Shown here one piece after another: positions 8,644-17,599 of a stretch of 64,000 nucleotides of DNA (within the stretch, counting starts at the first letter, position 1; each line of letters starts with the position of its first letter). The translations under genes and the position numbers were made by a program. The DNA comes from Streptomyces tsukubensis (GTDB lineage Bacteria > Actinomycetota > Actinomycetes > Streptomycetales > Streptomycetaceae). The notes under the pieces were generated by a model. The model was not told where the DNA came from. It saw nothing but the letters and a program-made list of their open reading frames with translations, and ran no database searches. The stretch is from positions 2,316,501 through 2,380,500 of the forward strand of contig NZ_CP020700.1 in assembly GCF_003932715.1 (NCBI RefSeq). Direction: 5' to 3'.

Positions 8644-9270
8644 TTGAGCTCCAAGGCCAAGGGGTGGTGTCTGGCCGCCGCCGTCTGCGCCGGGCTGTGG
8701 CTCGTCCACAACGGCTCGCGGACCGTGAACCCGCCCGTCCCCTCCGCCGCACAGGCCTTCGCGGCGGGCCCCAGATTCCATACGGACGCCGCGGCCGACC
8801 CCCTGCCGCCGTCCCAGCCGCTGCGGTTCCGGATTCCGGACATCGACGTCGACGCCCCGTTCATCGGCCTGGGACTCGGCCGGGACGGCAGTCTCGACGT
8901 ACCGCCCGCGGAGAACCGGAATCTGGTGGGCTGGTTCCGGGACGGCACCCCGCCGGGTTCGAAGGGCACGTCCGTCGTCGCGGGTCATGTCGACGACGCG
9001 AGCGGCCCGGCCGTCCTCTACGCCCTGGGCGCCCTGGCGAAGGGCCACCGGATCGAAGTCGTCCGGGCCGACCGGCAGGTGGCCGTGTTCACCATCGACG
9101 CCATCGAGGTGTACGAGGCCGATGCCTTCCCCGACAGCAAGGTGTACGGCCCCGAGAACCGCGCCGAACTCCGCGTGATCACCTGCGGCGGCGGTTTCGA
9201 CAAGAAGTCCGGCGACTACCGGGGCAATGTCGTCGCCTACGCCCATCTCATCGGGGTCAGGAAGGTCTGA
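8644..9270 (+). CDS. Class F sortase
   Basis: A 208-residue membrane-anchored transpeptidase that would attach or process surface proteins outside the cytoplasmic membrane. One N-terminal membrane segment is present (residues 8-22), then a Pro-rich stretch and the sortase beta-barrel. Catalytic residues are visible: H115 in VVAGHVDD, C181 in VITCGGGFD and R193 in DYRGNVVAY. A TTG start is inferred because no in-frame ATG or GTG suits the membrane segment; GGAGGA lies 3 nt upstream, which is rather close. The preceding secreted protein is the obvious candidate substrate. The last 14 bp overlap the 3' end of the convergent methyltransferase gene. Confidence 0.88.
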   Translation: MSSKAKGWCLAAAVCAGLWLVHNGSRTVNPPVPSAAQAFAAGPRFHTDAAADPLPPSQPLRFRIPDIDVDAPFIGLGLGRDGSLDVPPAENRNLVGWFRDGTPPGSKGTSVVAGHVDDASGPAVLYALGALAKGHRIEVVRADRQVAVFTIDAIEVYEADAFPDSKVYGPENRAELRVITCGGGFDKKSGDYRGNVVAYAHLIGVRKV

Positions 9271-10093
9271 CGCGCGTTCCGGTGACGCGTGTCCCGGTGA
9301 CGACCGTCGCCAACCAGGTGCCGGAGTGCTCCACGTCCGGGACCAGCCCGGCGTCCGCGACGATGTCCCGGGCCCGTCCGGCCTGCCGCTCACCGGTCTC
9401 GAAGAGCAGCCGGCCGCCGGGCGCGAGCCACCCGGCCGCCCCGGCGGCGACCCGCCGCAGTACGTCGAGCCCGTCGGCGCCGCCGTCCAGCGCGGTCCGC
9501 GCCTCGTGCTCCCGGGCCTCGGCGGGCAGCAGACCGATCTCCCCCGTGGGGACGTACGGCACATTCGCCAGCAGCACGTCGACCCGCCCCCGCAGCCCGG
9601 CCGGAAGCGGGGCATAGAGGTCGCCCTCGTACACCCGGCCGTCGAACGGCAGCACATTGCGGCGGGCGCACGCGACGGCGGCCGGGTCGATATCGGCCGC
9701 GTGGAGTTCCGCGCCCGTGACCCCGGCGGCCAGCGCCGCGCCCAGTGCGCCGGAGCCGCAGCAGAGATCGGCGACGACGGGCCGGGGCGGGGCGAGGGCG
9801 ACGGCCCGCCGGACGAGGAACTCCGTACGGCGCCGGGGTACGAACACCCCCGGGTCCACGGAGATCCGCAGCCCGGCGAATTCGGCCCAGCCGACGATGT
9901 GCTCCAGCGGGCGTCCCGCGGCCCGCAGCCGGACCATGGCGTCGAGCCGGGCGGGGGTGTCCGCGGCGGAGATCAGCAGGGCGGCCTCGTCCTCGGCGAA
10001 GACACAGCCGGCCGCGCGGAGCCGGGCCACGACCGGCCCGGGGTCCGTACCGGAAGAGGGAGAGGAGGGAGAGAGCGACGACGAGAACGACAT
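9257..10093 (-). CDS. PrmC-like putative protein N5-glutamine methyltransferase
   Basis: A 278-residue SAM-dependent methyltransferase of the HemK/PrmC superfamily. The SAM loop VVADLCCGSGALGAALA is near residues 103-119 and the adenine-binding acidic residue is in HAADIDPAAVA. The usual catalytic NPPY is replaced by NVPY (LLANVPYVPTGEI), which is typical of the second PrmC-like family in actinobacteria and casts doubt on release-factor methylation as its job. The N-terminal helical domain is present but short. Ser-rich residues 1-15 suggest that the true start may be downstream of 10093. It converges on the sortase gene. Confidence 0.85.
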   Translation of the reverse strand: MSFSSSLSPSSPSSGTDPGPVVARLRAAGCVFAEDEAALLISAADTPARLDAMVRLRAAGRPLEHIVGWAEFAGLRISVDPGVFVPRRRTEFLVRRAVALAPPRPVVADLCCGSGALGAALAAGVTGAELHAADIDPAAVACARRNVLPFDGRVYEGDLYAPLPAGLRGRVDVLLANVPYVPTGEIGLLPAEAREHEARTALDGGADGLDVLRRVAAGAAGWLAPGGRLLFETGERQAGRARDIVADAGLVPDVEHSGTWLATVVTGTRVTGTRVRPS

Positions 10094-10304
10094 GGCGGGG
10101 CCTTCCGGGGGTCCGAAGGGCGCTCCACGGCTTTCACCTCAGCCGGTGGGCCGTCCCGGCCGTCGTCCGGCCGTACGGGAGGAGCACCCGGTCCTTCACA
10201 GCGGAAATCGGGCTCACCTCCTTGTTCCTCCACAGCGGCGTTCGGTCCCGCCGCCGGGCGGCCGGCGGGGCCGTGGCTCCCGGGCACGGGACGGCCACTG
10301 TATC

Positions 10305-10338
10305 CCGGCCCTCCCCCGGGGACACGGGGAAGGGCCGG
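10305..10338 (-). terminator. Hairpin downstream of the PH-like membrane protein gene
   Basis: Arms 10305-10316 and 10326-10338 pair over 12 bp with one bulge. It starts 11 bp past the stop of the minus-strand gene ending at 10349. There is no T-tract, as usual in Streptomyces. Confidence 0.55.
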
Positions 10339-10348
10339 ACACTCCGGT

Positions 10349-10948
10349 TCAGCGCAGCCCGGACGCCTCGAAGACCGCGCGGGCCCGTTCCGTCTCGATG
10401 TCGTCCATCCGGCTCCGCAGTCCGTCCAGTACCGGGGTGCCGGTACGGAGCAGTCCGCTCTCCCGCGAGCGGCGCGCGCCCCGGTCGATCTCGTGCCAGA
10501 TCAGCGGGTTCGCGGCGAGGGTGATCGGGTCGATCTCCACCCGGCGGCCGGTCGCGTCCCGCAGGACGACCCGCTGCGCGATGCCTTCGCGGCGGGATAT
10601 CCGGGTGAGCAGATGGGTGTGGACGCGCCGCTCCCGCAGCAGTCCGCGGACCGCCAGCCAGTCGTGACCGACCGTCACCCGGGGCGGGTAGAGGACGGCG
10701 AAGAGCAGTGCCGCGAGGCCGGACCAGAGTGCGGAGCGCAGTGCGTCGAGGGTGCCCGCTCCCAGGTCGACGATGTGCAGCAGGACCAGCAGGGCGAGGG
10801 CGCAGAAGGCCGCCGCCCACAGGTCCCGGGTCCATCGGCTGTCCTCGGCGACGACACCGCCGGATCCGGGGCCGTCGGATCCGCGGGATCCGGTCTCCGT
10901 GTGCTTCCCGTGTTCCCCCGGCCCACCGTCCGGGGCTTGAGTTCCCAT
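10349..10948 (-). CDS. Membrane protein with bacterial PH-like domain
   Basis: A 199-residue protein not assigned to a characterised function. Residues 1-38 are Gly/Ser-rich and polar. Two membrane helices follow, roughly 43-60 and 68-87. A PH-like module comes next, starting PPRVTVGHDWLAVRGLL and continuing through VVLRDATGRRVEIDP. The C-terminus (about 150-199) is charged and helical. The same architecture, two helices then a PH domain facing the cytoplasm, is common in actinobacterial proteins of unknown role. Its start is divergent from the permease at 11153. Confidence 0.7.
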   Translation of the reverse strand: MGTQAPDGGPGEHGKHTETGSRGSDGPGSGGVVAEDSRWTRDLWAAAFCALALLVLLHIVDLGAGTLDALRSALWSGLAALLFAVLYPPRVTVGHDWLAVRGLLRERRVHTHLLTRISRREGIAQRVVLRDATGRRVEIDPITLAANPLIWHEIDRGARRSRESGLLRTGTPVLDGLRSRMDDIETERARAVFEASGLR

Positions 10949-11152
10949 GGCCGGAGGGTAGGGCCGCCGGGCCCGTCCGTCCCCGTCCCGGCGGTCTCGC
11001 TGACGATTTCCGTACGCACCGCGTCAACATCCCGTGAAGACCGGTCGTCCGGGCGCAAGGGACACGACAAGACGGCCCTTGACGGGAAATCGGCGCCCCC
11101 ACTCTGGGGTCGGCCCGTTTCCGGGGGCCGTCTCAGGAGGGGGACCAGCTCG

Positions 11153-13090
11153 ATGACCAGTATCTCCACGCCGCGCGGTCCGGCCGGGAGCCCGGCGGGC
11201 GGCCCGGCGCCGGACGGTCCCCCGGGGCCGGGCGGCGGGCCGGAACCTTCGCTTTCCTTCCCCCGCGACCGGCAGGAGCGGCACAAGCTGACCGCCCTCC
11301 AAGGGCTGGCCGCGCTCTCCCTGGACGCGATGGCGTCGGTGGCGTACGGGCCGGAGGCCATCGTCCTGGTCCTGGCGGTCGCCGGGTCCGCCGGCCTCGG
11401 CTACACCCTGCCCGTCACGCTCGCGATCGCCGCGCTGCTGGTCGTACTGGTGGCCTCGTACCGGCAGGTGATCGCCGCCTTCCCGGACGGCGGCGGATCG
11501 TACGCGGTCGCCCGCCGCCATCTGGGGCGGCGCACCTCCCTGACGGCGGCGGCTTCCCTCGTCCTCGACTACGTCCTGAACGTCGCGGTCTCCGTGACGG
11601 CCGGTGTCGCGGCCCTCACCTCGGCCTTCCCCTCCCTCTACGACGACCGGCTGCCGCTCTGCCTGGGGGTGCTGGTGCTGGTCACCGCGGTCAATCTGCG
11701 GGGCATCGTGAACTCCGCGAAGGCGTTCATCCTGCCGACCGCGGTCTTCGTCGGGTCCATCCTCACGCTGATCGCGGTCGGGCTGTTCCGCAGCGCCCCG
11801 GTGTCCACGGAGGCAGCCGCCGGGCACGCCTCGGTCCTGGGCGAGAACACGACCACCGTCGGTGCGCTGCTGCTGCTCAAGGCGTTCGCCTCGGGCTGTT
11901 CGGCACTGACGGGGGTGGAGGCGGTCGCCAACGCGGTGCCGTCGTTCCGCGCCCCGGCCGCCCGGCGGGCCCAGCACACGGAGATCGCGCTCGGCGCGCT
12001 GCTGGGGGTGATGCTGATCGGTCTGTCGATCCTGATCGGACGGTTCCACCTCCAGCCGGTCGAGGGCGTGACCGTACTGGCGCAGCTCGCCGACGCCTCA
12101 CTGGGCCACAACTGGGGCTTCTACGTGGTCCAGTTCGCCACGGTCGTGCTGCTGGCCCTGGCCGCGAACACCTCCTTCGGCGGGCTGCCAGTGCTGATGT
12201 CGCTGCTGGCCAGGGACAACTATCTGCCGCACGTCTTCCGGCTGAAGGCCGACCGGGAGGTCCACCGGCACGGTGTGGTGGCGCTGGCGGCCGTCGCCGC
12301 GCTGCTGCTGCTCTTCTCCGGCGGCGACACCAACACCCTTGTACCGCTGTTCGCGATCGGCGTCTTCGTCGGCTTCACCATCTGCCAGGCCGGGATGGTG
12401 ATCCACTGGCGGGCCGGGCGGGCCCCCGGGTGGGCCCGGAAGGCGCTGCTCAACGGTCTCGGAGCGGTGCTGACCGGGGTGAGCGCGCTCGTCGTCACCG
12501 CGACCAAGTTCACCGAGGGCGCCTGGCTGATCGTGATCGCGCTGCCCGCGCTGGTGGTGCTGTTCGAACGGGTGCACCGGGCATACGGGCGGATCGACGA
12601 GCGGATCGGCCTGGGCCGGGTGCCGGAGGCGCCGCACCGGGACCGGTCGCTGGTCATCGTCCCCGTATCGCATCTGTCCCGGCTGACCTGCGAGGCGGTG
12701 AACGCGGCGGTGTCCCTGGGCGACGAGGTGCGGGCGGTGACGGTCACGCATACGGATCCGGAGGACCGGGAGGCGGCGCGGGCGCTGCGCCGGGACTGGG
12801 AGCTGTGGAATCCGGGGGTCGATCTGGTGGAGCTGCACTCGGAGCACCGCAGGATAGGGCGGCCGGTGTCGGAGTACGTCCGGCGGGTCTACAAGTACCA
12901 CCCGAACACCCGGGTCACCGTGCTGATTCCGGAGGTGGAGCCGGACCGGTGGTGGCAGCGGGTGCTCCAGAACCAGCGGGGCGCGGTGCTGGCGCACGCG
13001 GTGCGCCGGGACACGGAGGCGGTGATCTGCCGGCTGCGCTTCCGGCTGGCGGACCCGGAACAGCGTCCCGGCCGGACGGACGAGGACTGA
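11153..13090 (+). CDS. KimA-like APC-superfamily permease (putative potassium transporter)
   Basis: A 645-residue permease with about 12 membrane segments (residues 45-480) and a cytoplasmic C-terminal domain (about 490-645). It closely resembles KimA of Bacillus, an APC-fold proton-coupled K+ importer. The match includes LDAMASVAYGPEAIVLVL in the first membrane region and RWWQRVLQNQRG in the C-terminal domain, which in KimA is a USP-like domain that binds c-di-AMP. It was traditionally labelled an amino acid permease. The ATG (MTSISTP) follows CAGGAGGGGG at about 10 nt. The 204-bp upstream gap could hold control sequences, but I cannot demonstrate a c-di-AMP riboswitch. It ends in a strong hairpin. 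Confidence 0.88.
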   Translation: MTSISTPRGPAGSPAGGPAPDGPPGPGGGPEPSLSFPRDRQERHKLTALQGLAALSLDAMASVAYGPEAIVLVLAVAGSAGLGYTLPVTLAIAALLVVLVASYRQVIAAFPDGGGSYAVARRHLGRRTSLTAAASLVLDYVLNVAVSVTAGVAALTSAFPSLYDDRLPLCLGVLVLVTAVNLRGIVNSAKAFILPTAVFVGSILTLIAVGLFRSAPVSTEAAAGHASVLGENTTTVGALLLLKAFASGCSALTGVEAVANAVPSFRAPAARRAQHTEIALGALLGVMLIGLSILIGRFHLQPVEGVTVLAQLADASLGHNWGFYVVQFATVVLLALAANTSFGGLPVLMSLLARDNYLPHVFRLKADREVHRHGVVALAAVAALLLLFSGGDTNTLVPLFAIGVFVGFTICQAGMVIHWRAGRAPGWARKALLNGLGAVLTGVSALVVTATKFTEGAWLIVIALPALVVLFERVHRAYGRIDERIGLGRVPEAPHRDRSLVIVPVSHLSRLTCEAVNAAVSLGDEVRAVTVTHTDPEDREAARALRRDWELWNPGVDLVELHSEHRRIGRPVSEYVRRVYKYHPNTRVTVLIPEVEPDRWWQRVLQNQRGAVLAHAVRRDTEAVICRLRFRLADPEQRPGRTDED

Positions 13091-13107
13091 GGCCTGTACG
13101 GGCCCTG

Positions 13108-13139
13108 CGGCGCCGGGGACTCGGGGGTCCCCGGCGCCG
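13108..13139 (+). terminator. Terminator of the KimA-like gene
   Basis: Perfect 13-bp stem, 13108-13120 with 13127-13139, with a 6-nt loop, 17 bp after the stop codon. It lies between convergent genes and may serve both. Confidence 0.75.
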
Positions 13140-13227
13140 TCGTGCCGCCGTACGGCAGCGGTACGACCCCGGGGGCGCGTCCGCCCGTTCCCCGCGCGGA
13201 CGCGCCCCGGCGCCGTCGTTTCGCCGC

Positions 13228-14328
13228 TCAGCCCGCGGTCGGTGCCTCCGCCGGTGCGCCGCCCCGCAGCAGGGCCGCGCCCAGCGGGGTGAGGGTGTGG
13301 AGGACGGCGTTCCCGTGCCGGAGGGTGAGGACGAGCCCCGCCTCCCGCAGCACGGCCGCGTGCTGGCTGGCCGAGGCCAGGGAGACCCCGGCCCGGCGGG
13401 CCAGTTCGCTGGTGGTGCAGCCGTACTGGATGGCCTGGAGGACCGCGGACCGGGTGTGCCCGACGAGCCGCCCCAGGGACGGGGCGAGCGCGGTGGCGGT
13501 CTCCCCGAAGACCGGGTCGGGCGGGTGGTCGACGGGGTAGACGAGGACCGGCGGCAGCGCGGAGTCGCGCAGCACGACGGGGGTGTCCCGGCAGAAGAAC
13601 GACGGCTGGAGGAGGAGTCCACGGCCGTCGAGGCGGAGTTCGCGGTCGACCGGGTAGTCGGCTTCCAGGACCGGCTGGCGCCAGCGGAACACGGGCGGCA
13701 GCGAGCAGAGGAGTTCGGCGGCTCCCCCGTCGAGCAGCGCCCGGCCGCGGACCGCACGGTCGGCTTCGACTCTGGCTTGAATCTGCGGCCAGTACGGTTC
13801 GACCGCGGCCCGGTAGTAGCTGCGGATCGTGGTCAGCAGCCGGGACATGGGTGCGGGCCGCCCCTCCGCGAGGGCGGCGACCGCGGGAGCCGGGGCGGGG
13901 GCGGCGCCCGGGGGCGCCTGGGCCCGCTCCGCGGCCGCCCCGGCTCCCGCCGCAGGTCCGGGCCCGGACCCCGGTGCACGGCCGCCTGCACGGGCGGATG
14001 CACGGGATGCTGAAGCCAGAGTCAGTTCGGAATGAAGTCGAGCCGGTTCGGTCCCACGTATCGCCGCGAGGCCCGATTCCAGGCCGCCGCCCGCTTCCGA
14101 CGGGGTCAGAAAGTCCGGAAAATAGCCCCTCGGCGGGACCACTGCGGCCAGCAGGCTTGTTTCACCATTCAACCTGGCCCGGGTTTCCGATCGCCATTCC
14201 CCGAACATCACCGCACGTCGGCGCTCTCTCAATCGGTGAAAACTGAGAATCGTTTCCCACAGGACATCCGGTTTCGCTGCCATTCTCACTCTGGCCAGAT
14301 CGTCACCGGTGAAATGGATACGGAGCAC
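13228..14328 (-). CDS. ArsR-type winged-helix transcriptional regulator (DUF5937-like)
   Basis: A 366-residue DNA-binding regulator. The N-terminal half matches the actinobacterial DUF5937-type domain (VLRIHFTGDDLARVRMA). The C-terminal 90 residues form an ArsR-like winged helix: SAVLQAIQYGCTTSELARRA, then SLASASQHAAVLREAG as recognition helix. Between residues about 110 and 160 there is an Ala/Pro/Gly-rich insertion that looks disordered and is longer than usual. The GTG at 14328 was chosen because the conserved N-terminus starts there and GGGGG lies just upstream. No metal-binding Cys set typical of metal sensors is seen, so the signal is unknown. Confidence 0.82.
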   Translation of the reverse strand: MLRIHFTGDDLARVRMAAKPDVLWETILSFHRLRERRRAVMFGEWRSETRARLNGETSLLAAVVPPRGYFPDFLTPSEAGGGLESGLAAIRGTEPARLHSELTLASASRASARAGGRAPGSGPGPAAGAGAAAERAQAPPGAAPAPAPAVAALAEGRPAPMSRLLTTIRSYYRAAVEPYWPQIQARVEADRAVRGRALLDGGAAELLCSLPPVFRWRQPVLEADYPVDRELRLDGRGLLLQPSFFCRDTPVVLRDSALPPVLVYPVDHPPDPVFGETATALAPSLGRLVGHTRSAVLQAIQYGCTTSELARRAGVSLASASQHAAVLREAGLVLTLRHGNAVLHTLTPLGAALLRGGAPAEAPTAG

Positions 14329-14572
14329 TGAACCCCCACTGTTGCATGAGCAATCGCCCCCTACCACTGAGTATGCACATCATCACAACCGGTTACCACG
14401 GAGTTTCAGCCAGAGTTGAAAAGCCTCGCCCGGGACCGGTGCGAACCGAAAGGCTGTACCGCGTCGGGCAGGTTCCTTCTGTCTCCGATGGACGCTGCGA
14501 AGACCGTGGGGGGCTTTGCACCGTCCGGCGGCGGGTGACAGAAGGTGCGGCTCCCTGTCCGGCCGGGGTAAT

Positions 14573-14612
14573 GGGGCGCGGCCCGGGGATGGGGATCCAC
14601 GGGCCGCGCCCC
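14573..14612. other. 12-bp hairpin in the ArsR-ppdK gap
   Basis: Arms 14573-14584 and 14601-14612 are perfectly complementary over 12 bp (GGGGCGCGGCCC and its complement) with a 16-nt loop. It is not adjacent to any gene end, so it is either a terminator for an unseen transcript or a structural RNA element. Confidence 0.5.
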
Positions 14613-14758
14613 GCCCGTGTCCGGGGGCGGAATCTCGACTTCCGTTCGTTAACGGCCGGGACTGCAGAGGCGAATTCAGCAACCACATTATGGAAGTCGC
14701 GCAAACAGCGGACGACTGCGCGAAACCGGAGTTGCACAGAAGAGCCGAGTAAGCAGCG

Positions 14759-14794
14759 AAGGAGCGGGCGCCCCGCACAAGGCGCCCGCTCCTT
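14759..14794 (-). terminator. Terminator downstream of ppdK
   Basis: Perfect 14-bp stem, 14759-14772 with 14781-14794, with an 8-nt loop, 75 bp past the ppdK stop. Confidence 0.75.
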
Positions 14795-14869
14795 CCGTTC
14801 TGGGTTCCGGGGCCGCCGCGGCCCGTTGAGGGATGGGGTACGGACGGCGGCGACCCCGGAGTTCGAAGG

Positions 14870-17599
14870 TCAGCGCGAATCGCTGCCCCGGGACTCGACG
14901 GCCGCCCGCCCGGCCTCCAGCCGGGCCACCGGGATCCGGAAGGGCGAGCAGGACACGTAGTCGAGGCCCACCTCGTGGAAGAAGTGCACCGACTCCGGGT
15001 CGCCGCCGTGCTCCCCGCAGACCCCGAGCTTGAGGCCGGGCCGGGTGGCCCGGCCGGCCGCCACCGCGTTCCGGACCAGGGAGCCGACGCCGTCCTGGTC
15101 GATGGTCTCGAACGGCGAGACCCCGAAGATGCCCTTCTCCAGGTAGGCGGTGAAGAAGCTCGCCTCCACGTCGTCGCGTGAGAAGCCCCACACCGTCTGG
15201 GTGAGGTCGTTGGTGCCGAAGCTGAAGAACTCGGCGGCCTCCGCGATCTGAGCGGCGGTCAGCGCGGCCCGCGGCAGCTCGATCATGGTGCCGAGTGCCA
15301 GCTTCAGCCGGGTCCCGGTGGCCGCCTCGACCTCCGCGATCACGGTCTCGGCCTCGTCGCGGACGATCTCCAGCTCCTGGACCGTACCGACCAGCGGGAT
15401 CATGATCTCGGCGCGCGGATCGCCCTTGGCGTCCTTGCGGGCGGCCGCGGCCTCCGCGATCGCCCGTACCTGCATCGCGAAGAGACCGGGGATCACCAGA
15501 CCCAGCCGGACCCCGCGCAGCCCCAGCATCGGGTTCTGCTCGTGGAGCCGGTGGACGGCCTGGAGCAGCCGCAGGTCGTTCTCGTTGTGGTCCTTGCGGG
15601 CCTCGGCCAGCGCCACCCGTACCGACAGTTCGGTGATGTCGGGGAGGAACTCGTGCAGCGGCGGGTCGAGCAGCCGTACCGTCACCGGCAGTCCGTCCAT
15701 CGCCTCGAACAGCTCGATGAAGTCCTTCTTCTGGAGCGGCAGCAGCTTCTCCAGGGCCTCGGCCCGCTCCTCGTCGTGGTCGGCGAGGATCAGCCGCTCG
15801 ACCATCTCGCGCCGCTCGCCGAGGAACATGTGCTCGGTACGGCAGAGGCCGATGCCCTGGGCGCCGAACCGCCGGGCCCGCAGCGCGTCCTCGGCGTTGT
15901 CGGCGTTGGCCCTGACCCGCAGCCTGCGCACCCGGTCCGCGTACGCCATGATCCGGTGCACGGCGGCGACCAGCTCGTCCGCGTCGTCGGCGCCCGCGTG
16001 CATCCGGCCCTCGAAGTACTCGACGACCGGGGATGGCACGACCGGCACCTCCCCGAGGTACACCTTGCCGGTGGAGCCGTCGACGGAGACCAGATCGCCC
16101 TCCTCCACCACGGTGCCGCCGACGGTCATCCGCCGCCGCTTGGTGTCGACCTCCAGGTCCTCGGCGCCGCAGACACAGGTCTTGCCCATCCCGCGGGCGA
16201 CGACGGCCGCATGCGAGGTCTTTCCGCCGCGGGAGGTGAGGATGCCCTCGGCCGCGATCATCCCGTCGAGGTCGTCGGGGTTGGTCTCACGGCGGATGAG
16301 GATGACCTTCTCGCCGGAGCGGGACCATTTGACGGCGGTGTACGAGTCGAAGACGGCCTTGCCGACCGCGGCGCCCGGCGAGGCGGCGATCCCGCGCCCC
16401 AGCAGCTCGACCGGGGCGTCCTCGTCGAAGCGGGGGAACATCAGCTGGGCCAGCTGGGCCCCGTTGACCCGCATCAGGGCCTCGGCCTCGTCGATCAGGC
16501 CCTGGTCGACGAGCTGGGTGGCGATCCGGAAGGCGGCACCCGCGGTGCGCTTGCCGACCCGGGTCTGGAGCATCCACAGCTTTCCGCGCTCGATGGTGAA
16601 CTCGATGTCGCAGAGGTCGAGGTAGTGGTTCTCCAGCACCTCCATGATCTGCATCAGCTGGTCGTACGACGCCTTGTCGATGCTCTCCAGCTCCGCGAGC
16701 GGCACGGTGTTGCGGATGCCCGCGACCACGTCCTCGCCCTGGGCGTTCTGGAGGTAGTCGCCGTAGACGCCCTGCTGGCCGCTGGCGGGGTCGCGGGTGA
16801 AGGCGACACCGGTGCCGGAGTCGGGGCCGAGGTTGCCGAAGACCATGGAGCAGACGTTGACGGCGGTGCCCAGGTCGTTGGGGATGCGCTCCTGGCGGCG
16901 GTAGAGCCGGGCCCGGTCACCGTTCCACGAGGCGAAGACGGCCTTGATCGCGAGGTCCATCTGCTCCCGCGGGTCCTGCGGGAAGTCCCGTCCGGCCTCG
17001 GCCTTGACGATCTTCTTGAACCGCTTGACCAGCCGCTGCAGATCGGCCGCGTCGAGATCGGTGTCGACGGTGACGCCCTTGGACTCCTTGGCCTCCTCCA
17101 GCGCCTCCTCGAAGAGTTCGCCGTCGACGCCGAGGACGGTCCGGCCGAACATCTGGATGAGCCGACGGTACGAGTCCCAGGCGAACCGCTCGTCGCCCGC
17201 CTGCTGGGCGAGTCCGGTCACGGAAGCGTCGGAGAGACCGATGTTGAGGACGGTGTCCATCATGCCGGGCATGGAGAACTTGGCGCCCGAGCGGACCGAG
17301 ACCAGGAGGGGGTCGCCGGGTTCACCGAGCCGCTTGCCCATCCGCTGTTCCAGGGCGTCGAGGTGCGCACTCACCTCGGACCGCAGGGCGGCCGGCTCGT
17401 CACCGCTGTCGAGATACGCCTTGCACGCCTCGGTGGTGATGGTGAAGCCCGGAGGGACGGGCAGCCCGAGGTTGGTCATCTCGGCGAGGTTGGCGCCCTT
17501 GCCACCGAGCAGGTCCTTGAGGTCCTTGTTGCCCTCGGTGAAGGCGTAGACGAACTTCTGATCGGACGTCTGATCGGGGAGGTCTCTGATTTCCGACAC
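14870..17599 (-). CDS. ppdK: Pyruvate, phosphate dikinase
   Basis: A 909-residue enzyme that interconverts pyruvate, ATP and phosphate with phosphoenolpyruvate, AMP and pyrophosphate in the cytoplasm, linking glycolysis and gluconeogenesis. The N-terminal ATP-grasp domain starts LGGKGANLAEMTNLGLPVP. The swivelling phosphohistidine domain has GGKTSHAAVVARGMGK with the catalytic His. The C-terminal TIM barrel carries the PEP site GVCGEHGGDPESV with the catalytic Cys. Length is full for the family. The GTG at 17599 (VSEIRDLPDQ) follows GAAGGG. A 446-bp gap separates it from dusB upstream, and a strong terminator follows. Confidence 0.97.
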   Translation of the reverse strand: MSEIRDLPDQTSDQKFVYAFTEGNKDLKDLLGGKGANLAEMTNLGLPVPPGFTITTEACKAYLDSGDEPAALRSEVSAHLDALEQRMGKRLGEPGDPLLVSVRSGAKFSMPGMMDTVLNIGLSDASVTGLAQQAGDERFAWDSYRRLIQMFGRTVLGVDGELFEEALEEAKESKGVTVDTDLDAADLQRLVKRFKKIVKAEAGRDFPQDPREQMDLAIKAVFASWNGDRARLYRRQERIPNDLGTAVNVCSMVFGNLGPDSGTGVAFTRDPASGQQGVYGDYLQNAQGEDVVAGIRNTVPLAELESIDKASYDQLMQIMEVLENHYLDLCDIEFTIERGKLWMLQTRVGKRTAGAAFRIATQLVDQGLIDEAEALMRVNGAQLAQLMFPRFDEDAPVELLGRGIAASPGAAVGKAVFDSYTAVKWSRSGEKVILIRRETNPDDLDGMIAAEGILTSRGGKTSHAAVVARGMGKTCVCGAEDLEVDTKRRRMTVGGTVVEEGDLVSVDGSTGKVYLGEVPVVPSPVVEYFEGRMHAGADDADELVAAVHRIMAYADRVRRLRVRANADNAEDALRARRFGAQGIGLCRTEHMFLGERREMVERLILADHDEERAEALEKLLPLQKKDFIELFEAMDGLPVTVRLLDPPLHEFLPDITELSVRVALAEARKDHNENDLRLLQAVHRLHEQNPMLGLRGVRLGLVIPGLFAMQVRAIAEAAAARKDAKGDPRAEIMIPLVGTVQELEIVRDEAETVIAEVEAATGTRLKLALGTMIELPRAALTAAQIAEAAEFFSFGTNDLTQTVWGFSRDDVEASFFTAYLEKGIFGVSPFETIDQDGVGSLVRNAVAAGRATRPGLKLGVCGEHGGDPESVHFFHEVGLDYVSCSPFRIPVARLEAGRAAVESRGSDSR

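Larger units (their letters stand above)
14329..14869. other. 541-bp non-coding gap with two hairpins
   Basis: It lies between the ArsR-type gene and the 3' end of ppdK. I see no convincing gene: open frames here lack Streptomyces codon bias and start signals. The GC content is visibly lower than in flanking genes around 14340-14480 and 14640-14760. It holds the regulator promoter, a hairpin at 14573-14612 and the ppdK terminator at 14759-14794. A small RNA is possible. Confidence 0.5.

Noticed and set aside
10949..11152. c-di-AMP (ydaO-type) riboswitch before the KimA-like gene
   Set aside because: The idea is attractive from gene function, but I could not place the conserved riboswitch segments in this 204-bp gap.
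14346..14960. Plus-strand frame of 204 codons between the ArsR-type gene and ppdK
   Set aside because: It overlaps the ppdK terminator and the ppdK 3' end, lacks codon bias and a ribosome-binding site, and shows no recognisable domain.
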